NCBI GenBank assembly: GCA_028289605.1
Contig: JANQON010000016.1
Coordinates: 124,001 to 188,000 of the forward strand
Direction of reading: 5' to 3'
DNA from: Hyphococcus sp.
GTDB lineage: Bacteria > Pseudomonadota > Alphaproteobacteria > Caulobacterales > Parvularculaceae
DNA length: 64,000 nucleotides
The notes beneath the pieces are model-generated. The model did no database searches. It saw nothing but the letters and a program-made list of their open reading frames with translations, and had not been told where the DNA came from. Of this stretch, positions 7,471 through 17,111 are shown one piece after another (positions within the stretch are counted from its first letter, which is position 1; each line of letters starts with the position of its first letter). A program made the translations under genes and the position numbers.

Positions 7471-10400
7471 ATGTCGACGGAATCACGGCTTTGCGACTAT
7501 GGTGTTGTTGATCAACGCGTTCGGCGTACGTCGTTAAACTGGATTGATCGCGGCTTCGCCGCTGCCGCCTCCCTGTTCATGGCCGTCGGTGTCGTATTCA
7601 GCACAATCTCGCTCCTGTTTGATATAGCGAAGGCGCAAGACGTTTCCGTATCGGGAGAGGGGTATCGGCAGCTGGAGCAAGAGCGTGAGTCGCTTGCGCA
7701 GCCCGATATCACGAAGATCGAAATAGGCGATTCAATCGATATCGATACTGGCTCCCTTTCGTTCTATCAGGTCGATGTTGATATCCCGGGCAATTCAAAC
7801 CTTCCGGTTCAATTTGGGCGGCGGCTCGCCACTGATACGGCGCAATACACAGACCAGCGCGGTTTGGCCCGCTGGATGGTCGATGCACCGTTTTTACATG
7901 CCACATTCCTGGATGAGACGGGGTGGCCGAGCGATCGATGCGACTGGCATCAGCCCCCCAACGTTTACGAAGACGTTGAAAATCAGAGCGGTCAAATCGA
8001 GCAAATAAAGGTGGACAGAGATCAATATTGGACTGGGATTCGAATGTACACGCCCGGTCGTACCGGCTCGCAACGATTGCACAAGCCCGATCTCGCGCTT
8101 TCCAGTTATTCTGTTGACCAGCCCGATGATATTTACGCCATCACTAAAGATCTATGGCGCATCGAATGCGGGCCTTCTCTTGCATCCGGCGGCAGCGGCC
8201 CTGGCTTCGTAGCCGTCGCACCGAACGGCGACCGGTACACCTTCAATGTGCTACGCGAATACGACCATGAAGACGATGACGTCTATACCGACGACCCTTC
8301 AGGGGCCGTGTTGGGCCACGTACGATTTGACGGCCGCAGATCAGATTTTAAAAGGCAAAACTATGTCCTTTGGGCGTCCGAGATTAGCGATGTCCACGGA
8401 AACTGGGTTCGCTTCACATACAATGATAGCGGCCCTACGCGCATTTACAGCAACGACGGACGACAAATTGACATCACATGGAACGCCAGTGACTTGATTA
8501 CGGAAGTGAAGGCGAACAGCCGAACTTGGAAATATGACTACGTCACTACACAGACCATCTACAATGGGAACGTTTATAATGTGAAACACAACTTGTCGAA
8601 AGTGACGCTGCCTGACTCGACGTCATGGCAATTCGAGAAAGCCACAAACTACGAATATGTAAGCAGCGACGAGCTTTGCGATGAAAAAGACGTTATTCCA
8701 TTCTGGGTGGTTACGCCGACAGGAACGCGCATTGATTATACCGTCGGCGTTGTCAAGAACACTTGGACCAACGGAACGAGCTACACTTTGATCGCCGATA
8801 CGTACGGGCCACAAGTCACCCATGCGGACTGCGAAGAGACGACAATTGGTTTTTACTCAGCAGGCGTTACCCAAAAAAAGGCGTCAGTTCCGGGCGCCGC
8901 CGCTTACACTTGGACCTATGTCTATCATGAAGACCCTGGCACTTACTCAAACGCGACAACACACGAATACAACAAGAAGCGGACGATTACTTTTCCAGAC
9001 GGCCGCCGCGAGGATCACTATATCAACCGGGACAAGTCTTGGACTGAAGGGCAAGTCGCTCGCATCGACACATTCAATGCCAACGGACAGCTGGTGCAGC
9101 GCGTGGAAAACACCTATGCGCAAGGCGCTAAACTGTTTGTACCCTACGGAATGTACGGAGGAAATAAGGCTCCGCAACGGTATCTAAGCCGCATTGCAAA
9201 ACAAACGACCACACTCGGCAGCGACTGGTATGTTACGGAATATGATTATGCGTTTACATCGTCAGACCTGATCCGGCGCGCGGCGAAGCCAATAACCGTT
9301 AAGCAATATAGCAACGTTAGCGCCGGGCAGAGAATTGCCAGTTACGCCTACACGCACAGTGACACGAAGTGGATCCTCGGGCTCACCGACACCGTCACCC
9401 GCAACGGCAAGCTATTCGATGATTATGATTACGATTCCCTGGGGCGCCTGTCCGCTTACAAGCGTTTTGGCGCGACGTGGGAAAGCTTTACCTATTATAC
9501 GACCGGAACGGCCGCCGGACGCGTTCAACATATCGATGACGCGCTTTCCAACCGAACAACTTTCGCCAGTTACAAGAGGGGTGTCCCCCAGGCTATTACG
9601 CTGCCGGACGATGACACGCCGGCGACGGCGACCATCACCCGCGTCGTCGACAATAACGGCTGGGTGACGAGCGAGACTGACCCCAACGGAAATACAACAG
9701 GCTTTAGCTACAACACCGTCGGCTGGCTGACGAAGATCGACCTGCCGGGCTACTGGACGGACACGACCATCGCGTATAGCGGGCTCGGCTCCGGCGTCGT
9801 GCAGACGGCGACCCGCGGTTCGGAACGCACGACCACCACCCTTGACGGCATGTTGCGTCCAACCCTTGTGCGCCGCCAGGCGATCTCAGGCGGCGGCGGA
9901 AGCATATATCTAAAGACGGCGTATGACGCCTTCGGGCGAGCGACGTTCACGTCTTGGCCTTCAACTTCGTCCAACCCAACTGCCGGTGTGAATACGATCT
10001 ACGACGTGCTGGGCCGCGCGATACAGTCCCGCGAAACCGTCTCGCCGAGCGCCATCACAAGCTACGCCTATCTGACCGGCAACAAGACCCGCGTCACCGA
10101 TCCGTCGAATGCGGTCACCACCACGGCCTCTTCCGGCTACGGGTCGCCCGACGACGGGGCCGTCGTTCAGATTGTCGACCCCATGAACGCGGTGACGACC
10201 TTCACGCGCGACATCTACGGCAATGTCACGCAGTTCAAGCAGTCGGGAACCCAGAACGGCTACACCGCCAGCATCGTGCGCGACTTCAAGTACAATTCCC
10301 GGCTGCTCCTGTGCCGGCATGCGACGCCGGAAATGGGCGACGAGCTCTTCACCTATGACGCCCTCGACCGGATCCAATACGCCTCCCGCGGGGAGACGTC

Positions 10401-12648
10401 GGGAACAACGTGCGCCACGCCCACCGCCGCAATTCGAACCGAATACAGCTATGACGCGATGGGGCGTGAGACAAAGGTCAATTTTCCGGACGGCACGGAC
10501 GATATTTTCACGACCTATGACGCGAGAGGCGACATCGTCAAACTCCTTCGCGGCAACACCCTCTGGAGCTACTATTGGCACACCAACGGCCTTCTCGACC
10601 GGGAACGGCTGAACGTCGGAGGCACGCTATATTCCTACAACTACAACTATACGCGGGAGGGCTTCCTGGAGTCCATGTGGACGCCGTGGGACAAGACGGT
10701 CAGTTATGAGCCAGACGGGCTAGGGCGCCCGACCGAAGTTTCGATCGACTCGACAGCCTATATCGACAGTGCAACCTATCATCCGAACGGTCAGCTTGCG
10801 TCCGCGACTCTTGCTAACGGACACAGTGTCACGCAAAGCGTAAATCCGCGTCAGCTCGTCAGCGGCATCAAGTCGATCAAAGGGACGACCAAGGGCGCGG
10901 ACCTCGCCTATGTTTACGATTCCCGCGGCAAAGTGACGTCGATGACAAACCTCGCTGTCACGGGCGAGAACCGAGCCTTCACCTATGACGCCAAGGGCCG
11001 ACTGAAGACCGCGAGCGGGCCTTGGGGGAGCGGGTCCTTCGTCTATGACGCGCTCGACAATATCCGCCAGAAAAAGCTCGGGACACGGACCGTCGATTTG
11101 TCCTACAACACGGACAATCTCGTCAGCCAAGTCACGGACACTGGCGCCGCGACCCGGGTTTTCACCTATGATGACCGCGGCAACACCGTGAACGACGGGC
11201 GTTTTAACTTCCTCTATGACTTCTCAAATCAGCCGTTAATTGCAACCGACGGAACCATCGTGACTGAACCGCCCGAGGATCCAAGCTGCCCTGTCGCCAG
11301 CGTGACGGCCTCAACAGATATCGAGGACGCTGCACTAACGGTGGACGGCTCGTTCGACAGCGGCCGTTGGTGGTCGCGCTTCGCCGGCGAGACCATCACC
11401 TACGACCTGGGCGCGGTGGAAACCGTTGAGGAGGTGCGCATCGCATGGGGATTCAGCAATATTCGAACCTTCTTTTTCGACATCCAGGCGTCAGAGGATG
11501 GATCGAGTTACCAGACGATTCTCGCCGGCGGAGAGACCGCAGATACCCGCTACGACGTACTTGAGACTTTTGATGTCCCTGACACGCCGGCCCGCTACAT
11601 CCGGATTGTCGCCAATGGCAGTGCGCGAAACGGCTTTTCCTGGATCATTGAAACGGAGATCGGCGGGTGCGGTAAACCAGCAGTGGCGGAGCCTGAAGCG
11701 ACGGTCTCGGCGACTTATGATTACGACGGCCGGTTTAAGCGCGTCCAGAGGGATGAAGACGGCGAGACGGTGCATGCGTACTATTCAAGGCTCGGCGAAC
11801 TGCGCAGCACAATAAACGTCACGACTGACAAGACGACCGAGTATTTCGGGATCGGGCCGATCAAGGTGCGTCTTGTCAACGGGGTCGTTTCCTACACGAT
11901 TGGCGATCATCTAGGCTCCGCCAGCGTCGGCTTAGACTCCGCCGGAGCCGTCTCATGGCGGGAGAGTTACACGCCGTTCGGCGAGAAGCGGTTGAATCCG
12001 GCGGCCAACGACAATGAGCAGGGATTTACGGGTCACCTCGAAGACAAATCAACCGGTCTGACCTACATGCAGGCGCGGTACTACGACCCCGTGATGGGAC
12101 GATTCCTATCGACCGATCCGATTGGATATCGGGATCAGTTTAATCTGTATGCGTATGTCCATAACGACCCTGTAAACAATTGGGATCCGGATGGGCGCGA
12201 CGCAGTGGTGCTTCAAACTACATTCGTCGGCCGAAGAGGGGGGATTAGAATGGATCATCAGGCGCTCCTTGTCGGCCGCGACAAAGACCTAGATGGTAAT
12301 GGTGGGTGGACTTATGGTTCAGCAAATGGCGGTGGTCCGGACAGCAACGAATTTCTTCATTTCGATACTCTCCAAGAAGCGCTGAATTTCGAGACAATTC
12401 GCGGCCGCTATGATCGTGCATACCAAACGATCACAACACCCCTTCAAGATGTCGCTATTATAGAGGAAATGCGACAAGAGGTTGGAGAACGTTACAATTT
12501 CGTTGCGAACAACTGTGGTGACCTGGTTCACGACAGTCTAGAGGCCGGTGGAGTTGACGTGGAGGACACTATTAACCCCGCCGCGATGGAAAATAGCCTT
12601 CAAAAAGATGAGGACTGGGAAGATATTTCTCACCAATTGCCAGAATAG
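7471..12648 (+). CDS. secreted RHS/YD-repeat polymorphic toxin candidate
   Basis: The 1725-residue protein begins with a long N-region and a hydrophobic segment near 27-48, probably a Sec signal or anchor. Residues of about 320-1255 carry many YD repeats (e.g. FTYDALDRIQYAS, YSYDAMGRETKV). An insert at about 1264-1400 resembles a discoidin (F5/8 type C) carbohydrate-binding domain. The RHS core ends with RYYDPVMGRFLSTDPIGY and DPDG near 1575. The last 150 residues are a separate module with His1596 (MDHQALLVG) and Cys1682 (NNCGDLVHDSL). That His-then-Cys order resembles permuted papain-like (LRAT/NlpC-like) folds. RHS shells normally encapsulate a C-terminal toxin. A small membrane-protein gene starts 17 bp downstream. 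Codon use at the 3' end is more AT-rich than the core, typical of swapped toxin tips. Confidence 0.9.
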   Translation: MSTESRLCDYGVVDQRVRRTSLNWIDRGFAAAASLFMAVGVVFSTISLLFDIAKAQDVSVSGEGYRQLEQERESLAQPDITKIEIGDSIDIDTGSLSFYQVDVDIPGNSNLPVQFGRRLATDTAQYTDQRGLARWMVDAPFLHATFLDETGWPSDRCDWHQPPNVYEDVENQSGQIEQIKVDRDQYWTGIRMYTPGRTGSQRLHKPDLALSSYSVDQPDDIYAITKDLWRIECGPSLASGGSGPGFVAVAPNGDRYTFNVLREYDHEDDDVYTDDPSGAVLGHVRFDGRRSDFKRQNYVLWASEISDVHGNWVRFTYNDSGPTRIYSNDGRQIDITWNASDLITEVKANSRTWKYDYVTTQTIYNGNVYNVKHNLSKVTLPDSTSWQFEKATNYEYVSSDELCDEKDVIPFWVVTPTGTRIDYTVGVVKNTWTNGTSYTLIADTYGPQVTHADCEETTIGFYSAGVTQKKASVPGAAAYTWTYVYHEDPGTYSNATTHEYNKKRTITFPDGRREDHYINRDKSWTEGQVARIDTFNANGQLVQRVENTYAQGAKLFVPYGMYGGNKAPQRYLSRIAKQTTTLGSDWYVTEYDYAFTSSDLIRRAAKPITVKQYSNVSAGQRIASYAYTHSDTKWILGLTDTVTRNGKLFDDYDYDSLGRLSAYKRFGATWESFTYYTTGTAAGRVQHIDDALSNRTTFASYKRGVPQAITLPDDDTPATATITRVVDNNGWVTSETDPNGNTTGFSYNTVGWLTKIDLPGYWTDTTIAYSGLGSGVVQTATRGSERTTTTLDGMLRPTLVRRQAISGGGGSIYLKTAYDAFGRATFTSWPSTSSNPTAGVNTIYDVLGRAIQSRETVSPSAITSYAYLTGNKTRVTDPSNAVTTTASSGYGSPDDGAVVQIVDPMNAVTTFTRDIYGNVTQFKQSGTQNGYTASIVRDFKYNSRLLLCRHATPEMGDELFTYDALDRIQYASRGETSGTTCATPTAAIRTEYSYDAMGRETKVNFPDGTDDIFTTYDARGDIVKLLRGNTLWSYYWHTNGLLDRERLNVGGTLYSYNYNYTREGFLESMWTPWDKTVSYEPDGLGRPTEVSIDSTAYIDSATYHPNGQLASATLANGHSVTQSVNPRQLVSGIKSIKGTTKGADLAYVYDSRGKVTSMTNLAVTGENRAFTYDAKGRLKTASGPWGSGSFVYDALDNIRQKKLGTRTVDLSYNTDNLVSQVTDTGAATRVFTYDDRGNTVNDGRFNFLYDFSNQPLIATDGTIVTEPPEDPSCPVASVTASTDIEDAALTVDGSFDSGRWWSRFAGETITYDLGAVETVEEVRIAWGFSNIRTFFFDIQASEDGSSYQTILAGGETADTRYDVLETFDVPDTPARYIRIVANGSARNGFSWIIETEIGGCGKPAVAEPEATVSATYDYDGRFKRVQRDEDGETVHAYYSRLGELRSTINVTTDKTTEYFGIGPIKVRLVNGVVSYTIGDHLGSASVGLDSAGAVSWRESYTPFGEKRLNPAANDNEQGFTGHLEDKSTGLTYMQARYYDPVMGRFLSTDPIGYRDQFNLYAYVHNDPVNNWDPDGRDAVVLQTTFVGRRGGIRMDHQALLVGRDKDLDGNGGWTYGSANGGGPDSNEFLHFDTLQEALNFETIRGRYDRAYQTITTPLQDVAIIEEMRQEVGERYNFVANNCGDLVHDSLEAGGVDVEDTINPAAMENSLQKDEDWEDISHQLPE

Positions 12649-12665
12649 TAGAAGGATTCACGGTC

Positions 12666-13058
12666 ATGCATTTGGCAACTCGTACAATCATCGGTGTTAC
12701 TACATGGGCCGTTGCGTCGACGACGTTTCTTCTGATCCAACAATGGGCTGATGCGGGAAACTGGGAAGTGTTTGTATTTCCTGCGGTTGTCGCCATCCTA
12801 GGAATCTGGTCGGGCAGCTCCCTTGAAACAAGACTTCTTCTGAAGTTGCTCTTTCTTGGTGGCTTTGTGACTGCCATTAGCTATTCTCACCTGTTGCAGA
12901 TCGAGTATCTCTATCTTGTGAGGTCCAACTTTTTCGATCCACGAAATTGGGCCGTCTATACCCAAGCTTTTGCTTTTGTGAGCGGCGTGGCATTCGCGAT
13001 AGCCGCCTTGTGCGTTGTCGGACTGCATCTGCGCCGCCCGAATTGCAGCAGGCCATGA
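12666..13058 (+). CDS. small four-helix membrane protein, candidate immunity protein
   Basis: This 130-residue product has about four hydrophobic helices (near 7-27, 34-53, 58-78 and 96-120) and no recognised family. It starts 17 bp after the RHS stop, the normal position for the cognate immunity gene of a polymorphic toxin. A membrane location would suit protection against a toxin acting at or delivered across the inner membrane. The last eight or so codons overlap, in another frame, the start of integrase homology, so the C-terminus is probably a junction product. The immunity role is inferred only from position. Confidence 0.55.
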   Translation: MHLATRTIIGVTTWAVASTTFLLIQQWADAGNWEVFVFPAVVAILGIWSGSSLETRLLLKLLFLGGFVTAISYSHLLQIEYLYLVRSNFFDPRNWAVYTQAFAFVSGVAFAIAALCVVGLHLRRPNCSRP

Positions 13059-13585
13059 TCTTGGCGCTACATACCGGCCAAAGATATGGCGATCTGATTA
13101 GAATGCGTTGGTCAGATTACGATGGTGAGTCTATTCAACTCCTGCAGTCAAAGGGTCAGCGTCATGTTGCGATTTATGTCTCATCAGCATTGAAGAATAT
13201 GTTGGATGGCATGGAGCGGCGCGGCCCATTTATTCTCACCCGCGCCAACGGGAGGCCGTGGCATACGTCGAAGGACGACAAGGCGCTTGGCAAGGCCTGA
13301 CGCGCTCACTGTTCCCAAGTCGGAATAGAGGATCGACGCTTCCACGACATCAGAGGAACATCAATTACCCTGCTGTCGGAGGCCGGCGCGACGCCGCAGC
13401 AGATCGCGGCGCTAACCGGTCATTCCATAAAGTCTGTACACATCATTCTTGAGAAATACATGGCCCGGACGCCTGCGCTGTCAAAGGCTGCAATCGTCGC
13501 CTTTGAGAACGCTCCGGCAACGAAATTTGCAAACCATCTGCAAACTGGCGGAAGCGCGAAACTGAGCGGGGATTTAGATGGCTGA
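13031..13585 (+). pseudogene. tyrosine integrase remnant (catalytic domain only)
   Basis: The frame starting APPELQQAMILALHTGQRYGDL matches the catalytic domain of phage-type tyrosine integrases. The expected residues are visible: Arg in TGQR, Lys in QSKG, HDIRGT (HxxR), TGHS and the nucleophile in LEKYMA. The N-terminal arm-binding and core-binding domains are missing, and an in-frame TGA at 13298-13300 interrupts the domain between Lys and HxxR. After the stop the same frame continues to TGA at 13583-13585. It lies 15 bp from the tRNA-Arg 3' end, where the island's own integrase is expected. Confidence 0.85.
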
Positions 13586-13598
13586 AACCAAAAGGAAA

Positions 13599-13649
13599 AA
13601 TGGCGCACCGGGGAAGATTCGAACTCCCGACCCCCAGATTCGTAGTCTG
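13599..13649 (+). repeat. right 51-bp direct repeat within tRNA-Arg
   Basis: This is a perfect copy of 5865-5915. It covers the 3' part of the intact tRNA-Arg and two bases beyond its CCA end, and marks the tRNA-side end of the island. Confidence 0.9.
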
Positions 13650-13677
13650 GTGCTCTATCCAACTGAGCTACCGGTGC
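13601..13677 (-). tRNA. tRNA-Arg(ACG)
   Basis: On the minus strand the gene folds as a normal tRNA: acceptor GCACCGG with CCGGTGC, D arm with TAGCTCAGTTGGATAGAGC, anticodon stem CCAGA/TCTGG with loop CTACGAA (anticodon ACG), T arm with TTCGAAT, discriminator G and encoded CCA. It is intact and serves as the integration site of the island on its 3' side. Confidence 0.95.
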
Positions 13678-13834
13678 CGCTGGCGTCAGCGCGGCCTTTT
13701 GCGCTGGAGCGCGGGGTTTAACCCCATGGCGCTGAAAAAAGCAAGCGCGTTCGTCTTGAGGCGCCGCCGGGGCTCGCGCCTTGGCCCGCATCGTCGTAAG
13801 AATAGCGGAAAGATCAACAGAATTAGAGGGTTTC

Positions 13835-15613
13835 ATGAAATATTGGGTGGTCGCCGCCATGTTGGCGCTTGTCGGTTGCGGGGGAGAGCCGGGAGACGAA
13901 GCAGCGGTCTCAGCCGTCTCATCGGCGGCGAATCCGGAGAAATCATGGTTCATCTCCGCTGCAAATCCATACGCCGCCGAGGCGGGAGCGGAGATCTTGC
14001 GGCGCGGGGGCTCCGCGGTTGACGCCGCCGTGGCGACCCAGGCCGTGCTCGGCCTTGTCGAGCCGCAGTCTTCGGGCCTCGGCGGCGGCGGTTTCATGAT
14101 CCACTATGATCCGGCGACCAACGAACTTGTCACGTATAACGGCCGGGAAACGGCGCCGGCGTCGGCGACGCCGGACCGGTTTCTCACTGAAGACGGCGCC
14201 CCGATGAACTTTTACGACGCCGTCGCCGGCGGCCTTTCCGTCGGCGTGCCCGGCGCGGTCAAAATGCTCGAGATGGCGCATCTTGAACACGGCGAATTGG
14301 CGTGGACGGATTTATTTGCGCCTGCGATCGCGCTTTCCGAAAATGGCTTCGAAGTCTCGCCGCGGCTAAACATGTTGCTGTCGCGCATTCCGCGCCTGAA
14401 ACAAATGCCGGCGGCGGCGGCCTATTTCTATGACGACAACGCCGCGCCGCATCCGGTGGGCCACCTTTTGAAAAATCCGGACTACGCCGTCACGCTCAAG
14501 GCGATCGCCGAAGGCGGCGCAGAGGCGTTCTATAAAGGAGAGATCGCGGAACAGATTGTCGAAGCCGTTAATACGGCGCCGAATCCCGGCGGCATGACGC
14601 TTGCCGATTTTGAAAGCTACACCGCTGAGAAGGTAGACCCGGTTTGCTCCGGTTATCGCACATTGCTGGTGTGTTCTATGGCGCCGCCAAGCTCCGGCGG
14701 AGTGACGACGCTGCAGATTCTGTCGATGCTGGAGCCTTTCGATCTCGCCGCCGCCGGCGCCTTTTCGGTTGAGGCACTGCATTTGTTGTTCGAGGCGAGC
14801 CGTCTCGCATACGCCGACCGCAATCAATATCTTGCGGACAACCAACGATTGGCGGAGGAGGGCGGATTGTCGCCTGAACAGGTGATTGGCGGACTGCTCA
14901 GCCCGGACTATCTGGCTATGCGCTCGGCGCTGATCGATCCTCAAGTCGCCGCCGACGCTGTCGACGCCGGCGATCCGTCTCCCTACTATCAGGCCGGCGC
15001 TGGAAAATGGACCGGCCTGGGCGCCGATGCGTCGCCCGAGCCGCCGTCGACCACTCATTTCGTTATCGTCGACGGCGACGGCCGCGTCGTTTCCATGACT
15101 GCCACGGTCGAATTTGCGTTCGGCAGCCATCTAATGGCCGGCGGCATGATTCTTAACAATCAGCTCACGGATTTTTCATTTTTGCCCGAGCGGGACGGCG
15201 CGCCTGTCGCCAATGCGGTCGGTCCCGGAAAGCGGCCGCGCAGTTCTATGTCGCCGGTCATCCTGTTCGATGAAAACGGCGCCTTTTACGGGGCGCTTGG
15301 ATCGCCTGGAGGACCGGCGATTATCGGTTTTGTCGTCAAGACGCTGATCGCCATGATCGACTGGGAGATGTCGCTGCAAGACGCAGTCAATGCGCCGAAC
15401 GCCGTCTATCCTCGCGGATCCGCCGTGCTGGAAGAAGACACGTTTGATGATGCGACCATCGCTGCGTTGGAGGCGAAAGGCCATGACGTGTCGACGCGCG
15501 CGCTCACGAGCGGCGTGCACGCGGTGCGCGTGCTCAGCGACGGCGCCTTTGAGGGGGCGGCGGACAAACGTCGGGAGGGCGTCGCCTTGACCGGCGTGGT
15601 CGATGCGGAGTGA
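13835..15613 (+). CDS. ggt: gamma-glutamyltransferase (lipoprotein)
   Basis: This Ntn-hydrolase transfers or hydrolyses gamma-glutamyl groups, mainly of glutathione, outside the cytoplasm. The 592-residue precursor starts MKYWVVAAMLALVGC, a lipoprotein signal with lipobox LVGC. The family segment SGLGGGGFMIHYDP is present, and the self-cleavage site with the new N-terminal Thr near 406 is seen in PPSTTHFVIVDGDG. AGAGGG precedes the ATG at 13835; an upstream start at 13781 would spoil the signal peptide. It stands alone, convergent with the histidine kinase gene. Confidence 0.93.
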   Translation: MKYWVVAAMLALVGCGGEPGDEAAVSAVSSAANPEKSWFISAANPYAAEAGAEILRRGGSAVDAAVATQAVLGLVEPQSSGLGGGGFMIHYDPATNELVTYNGRETAPASATPDRFLTEDGAPMNFYDAVAGGLSVGVPGAVKMLEMAHLEHGELAWTDLFAPAIALSENGFEVSPRLNMLLSRIPRLKQMPAAAAYFYDDNAAPHPVGHLLKNPDYAVTLKAIAEGGAEAFYKGEIAEQIVEAVNTAPNPGGMTLADFESYTAEKVDPVCSGYRTLLVCSMAPPSSGGVTTLQILSMLEPFDLAAAGAFSVEALHLLFEASRLAYADRNQYLADNQRLAEEGGLSPEQVIGGLLSPDYLAMRSALIDPQVAADAVDAGDPSPYYQAGAGKWTGLGADASPEPPSTTHFVIVDGDGRVVSMTATVEFAFGSHLMAGGMILNNQLTDFSFLPERDGAPVANAVGPGKRPRSSMSPVILFDENGAFYGALGSPGGPAIIGFVVKTLIAMIDWEMSLQDAVNAPNAVYPRGSAVLEEDTFDDATIAALEAKGHDVSTRALTSGVHAVRVLSDGAFEGAADKRREGVALTGVVDAE

Positions 15614-15686
15614 TATGGCGTTTCGGCGCGCGAAAGCGAAACAGCTGTCGCGCGCCGGCAAAGGCAAAACGCATATTTCGCCGGCG

Positions 15687-17102
15687 TTACGCCGCCGCGT
15701 CAGGCAGCGTGATCAGGAATGTCGTTCCGTGCTCGTCGCTTTTCTCAAGATCGATGCGTCCGCCATGGGCGCGCGCAATTTCAGCAGAAATGGCGACGCC
15801 AAGCCCGGAGCCGCCCGGCTTTTTTGAGCCTTTGAAAGGTTCAAACAGATCTGCGCGGGCATGTTCCGGCAGGCCGGGACCGGAATCCGTGATGCGAATA
15901 AGGATGTCTGCACCCTTTTTCTCGCTGTTCATGATCAGGCTCCCCTTTTCTGGGGGGGCGTCCTGATCGGGCGTCATCGCCTCAACTGCGTTCCGCGTGA
16001 GATTGAGGAGGCTGCGATAGAGGTGCGTGCGGTCGGCGAGCACCTGCAGATCGTCTGCAATGTCATTACGGGAGTCCACGTGCAGGGACGCCGTGTCTTC
16101 CAGCACCTCGTCGGCGAGCGCTTTTAGCGACAACGGTTGCTTGTCCAGCTTTGAGGCTTCCATGCCGCCGAAGGCGAGCGTGTCGCGGCTGAGCGTAATG
16201 GCGCGGTCGAGCGCAGACAAAAGGCGAGGACTGAGTTTTCTTACTGCAGGATCGTCCGATTTCGCGAGGCGGTCCGACATCAGTTGCGCCGACGCCAGGA
16301 TGTTGCGCAGATCGTGGCTGATTTTCGAAATGCCGGAGCCGAGCGCAGCGAGCCGTCGGCGTTCCGCGAGGAGGTCGTGGATGCGTCGCTGCATCGTGGT
16401 CAGGCCGCGCTCGGCGGCGCCGATTTCGTCAATGCGGCCGCTGGGAATGTGAATGAGCGCCTCGCGGTCAGGGTCCGACTCAAAAGCGGCCATATCGTCG
16501 GTCAGCCGCTTCACCGGACGCACGATCATGCGATTGAATGCATAGAAAAGGAGCAGCGCGGTCAGCGTTGAGATGACGAAGGACAGGGCGAGAATGTTGC
16601 GCGCATAGGTTCTGAGATCGCGGCGGAGATCTTCCTGTGAAACGATGATATCCAGCGTTTCATTGCTGTCTTCGGCGGGGTAGCCGGTCACTTGAATCAA
16701 CGATTCCCCGCTGGAGAAAATTGTCGCCCAAGCGTTTGCGATCAGAGACGTCGGCATCATGTTATCCATGTCGACCCGGTGAATCTTTTGCGATCCATGC
16801 GGATCGATTTCCGGCGCCAGGATGAGCGAGCGCGTGTCGCCGCGTTTTGCCGTGACGCCGCGAATCCCTGCTGTCTCGAACAGCATCTTTGCATCGTCTT
16901 CCGTGATCATGCGTCCGTGCGGCCCCTCCAGGGCCACGCTGACGAGATAAGCTGCGTCGATGCGTTTGCGGAACCAGTCCATGCGTTCGTTCGACACCGA
17001 CGGAATCATAACGACAATTTCCGCCAACAGGACGAACAGCACGGTGCAGAACAGCAGCCTTGTTGTTAACGAACGACCGGGAATGAGCGACAGCGGGGTC
17101 AT
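15687..17102 (-). CDS. membrane sensor histidine kinase
   Basis: The 471-residue protein has a transmembrane helix at about 11-34, a periplasmic sensor of about 130 residues, a second helix near 170-192, a HAMP linker, then the kinase. The phosphoacceptor is His263 in SKISHDLRN; the ATP site shows NLTRNAVEAM and DSGPGLPEH plus GGSGLGVAI. It should autophosphorylate and pass phosphate to a response regulator, which is not adjacent. The gene abuts the upstream oxidoreductase; a TTG at 17111 is an alternative start. Signal unknown. Confidence 0.88.
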   Translation of the reverse strand: MTPLSLIPGRSLTTRLLFCTVLFVLLAEIVVMIPSVSNERMDWFRKRIDAAYLVSVALEGPHGRMITEDDAKMLFETAGIRGVTAKRGDTRSLILAPEIDPHGSQKIHRVDMDNMMPTSLIANAWATIFSSGESLIQVTGYPAEDSNETLDIIVSQEDLRRDLRTYARNILALSFVISTLTALLLFYAFNRMIVRPVKRLTDDMAAFESDPDREALIHIPSGRIDEIGAAERGLTTMQRRIHDLLAERRRLAALGSGISKISHDLRNILASAQLMSDRLAKSDDPAVRKLSPRLLSALDRAITLSRDTLAFGGMEASKLDKQPLSLKALADEVLEDTASLHVDSRNDIADDLQVLADRTHLYRSLLNLTRNAVEAMTPDQDAPPEKGSLIMNSEKKGADILIRITDSGPGLPEHARADLFEPFKGSKKPGGSGLGVAISAEIARAHGGRIDLEKSDEHGTTFLITLPDAAA

Positions 17103-17111
17103 CGGCGCCAA

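Larger units (their letters stand above)
5865..13649. mobile_element. genomic island integrated at tRNA-Arg(ACG)
   Basis: The segment is bounded by 51-bp perfect repeats of the tRNA-Arg 3' end, with the intact tRNA on the right and a tyrosine-integrase remnant right beside it, the classic arrangement for tRNA-targeting islands. The cargo is a truncated unknown gene, a tRNA-Thr 3' half, and the RHS toxin candidate with its neighbour. The integrase is broken, so the island is probably immobile unless helped in trans. Confidence 0.8.
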
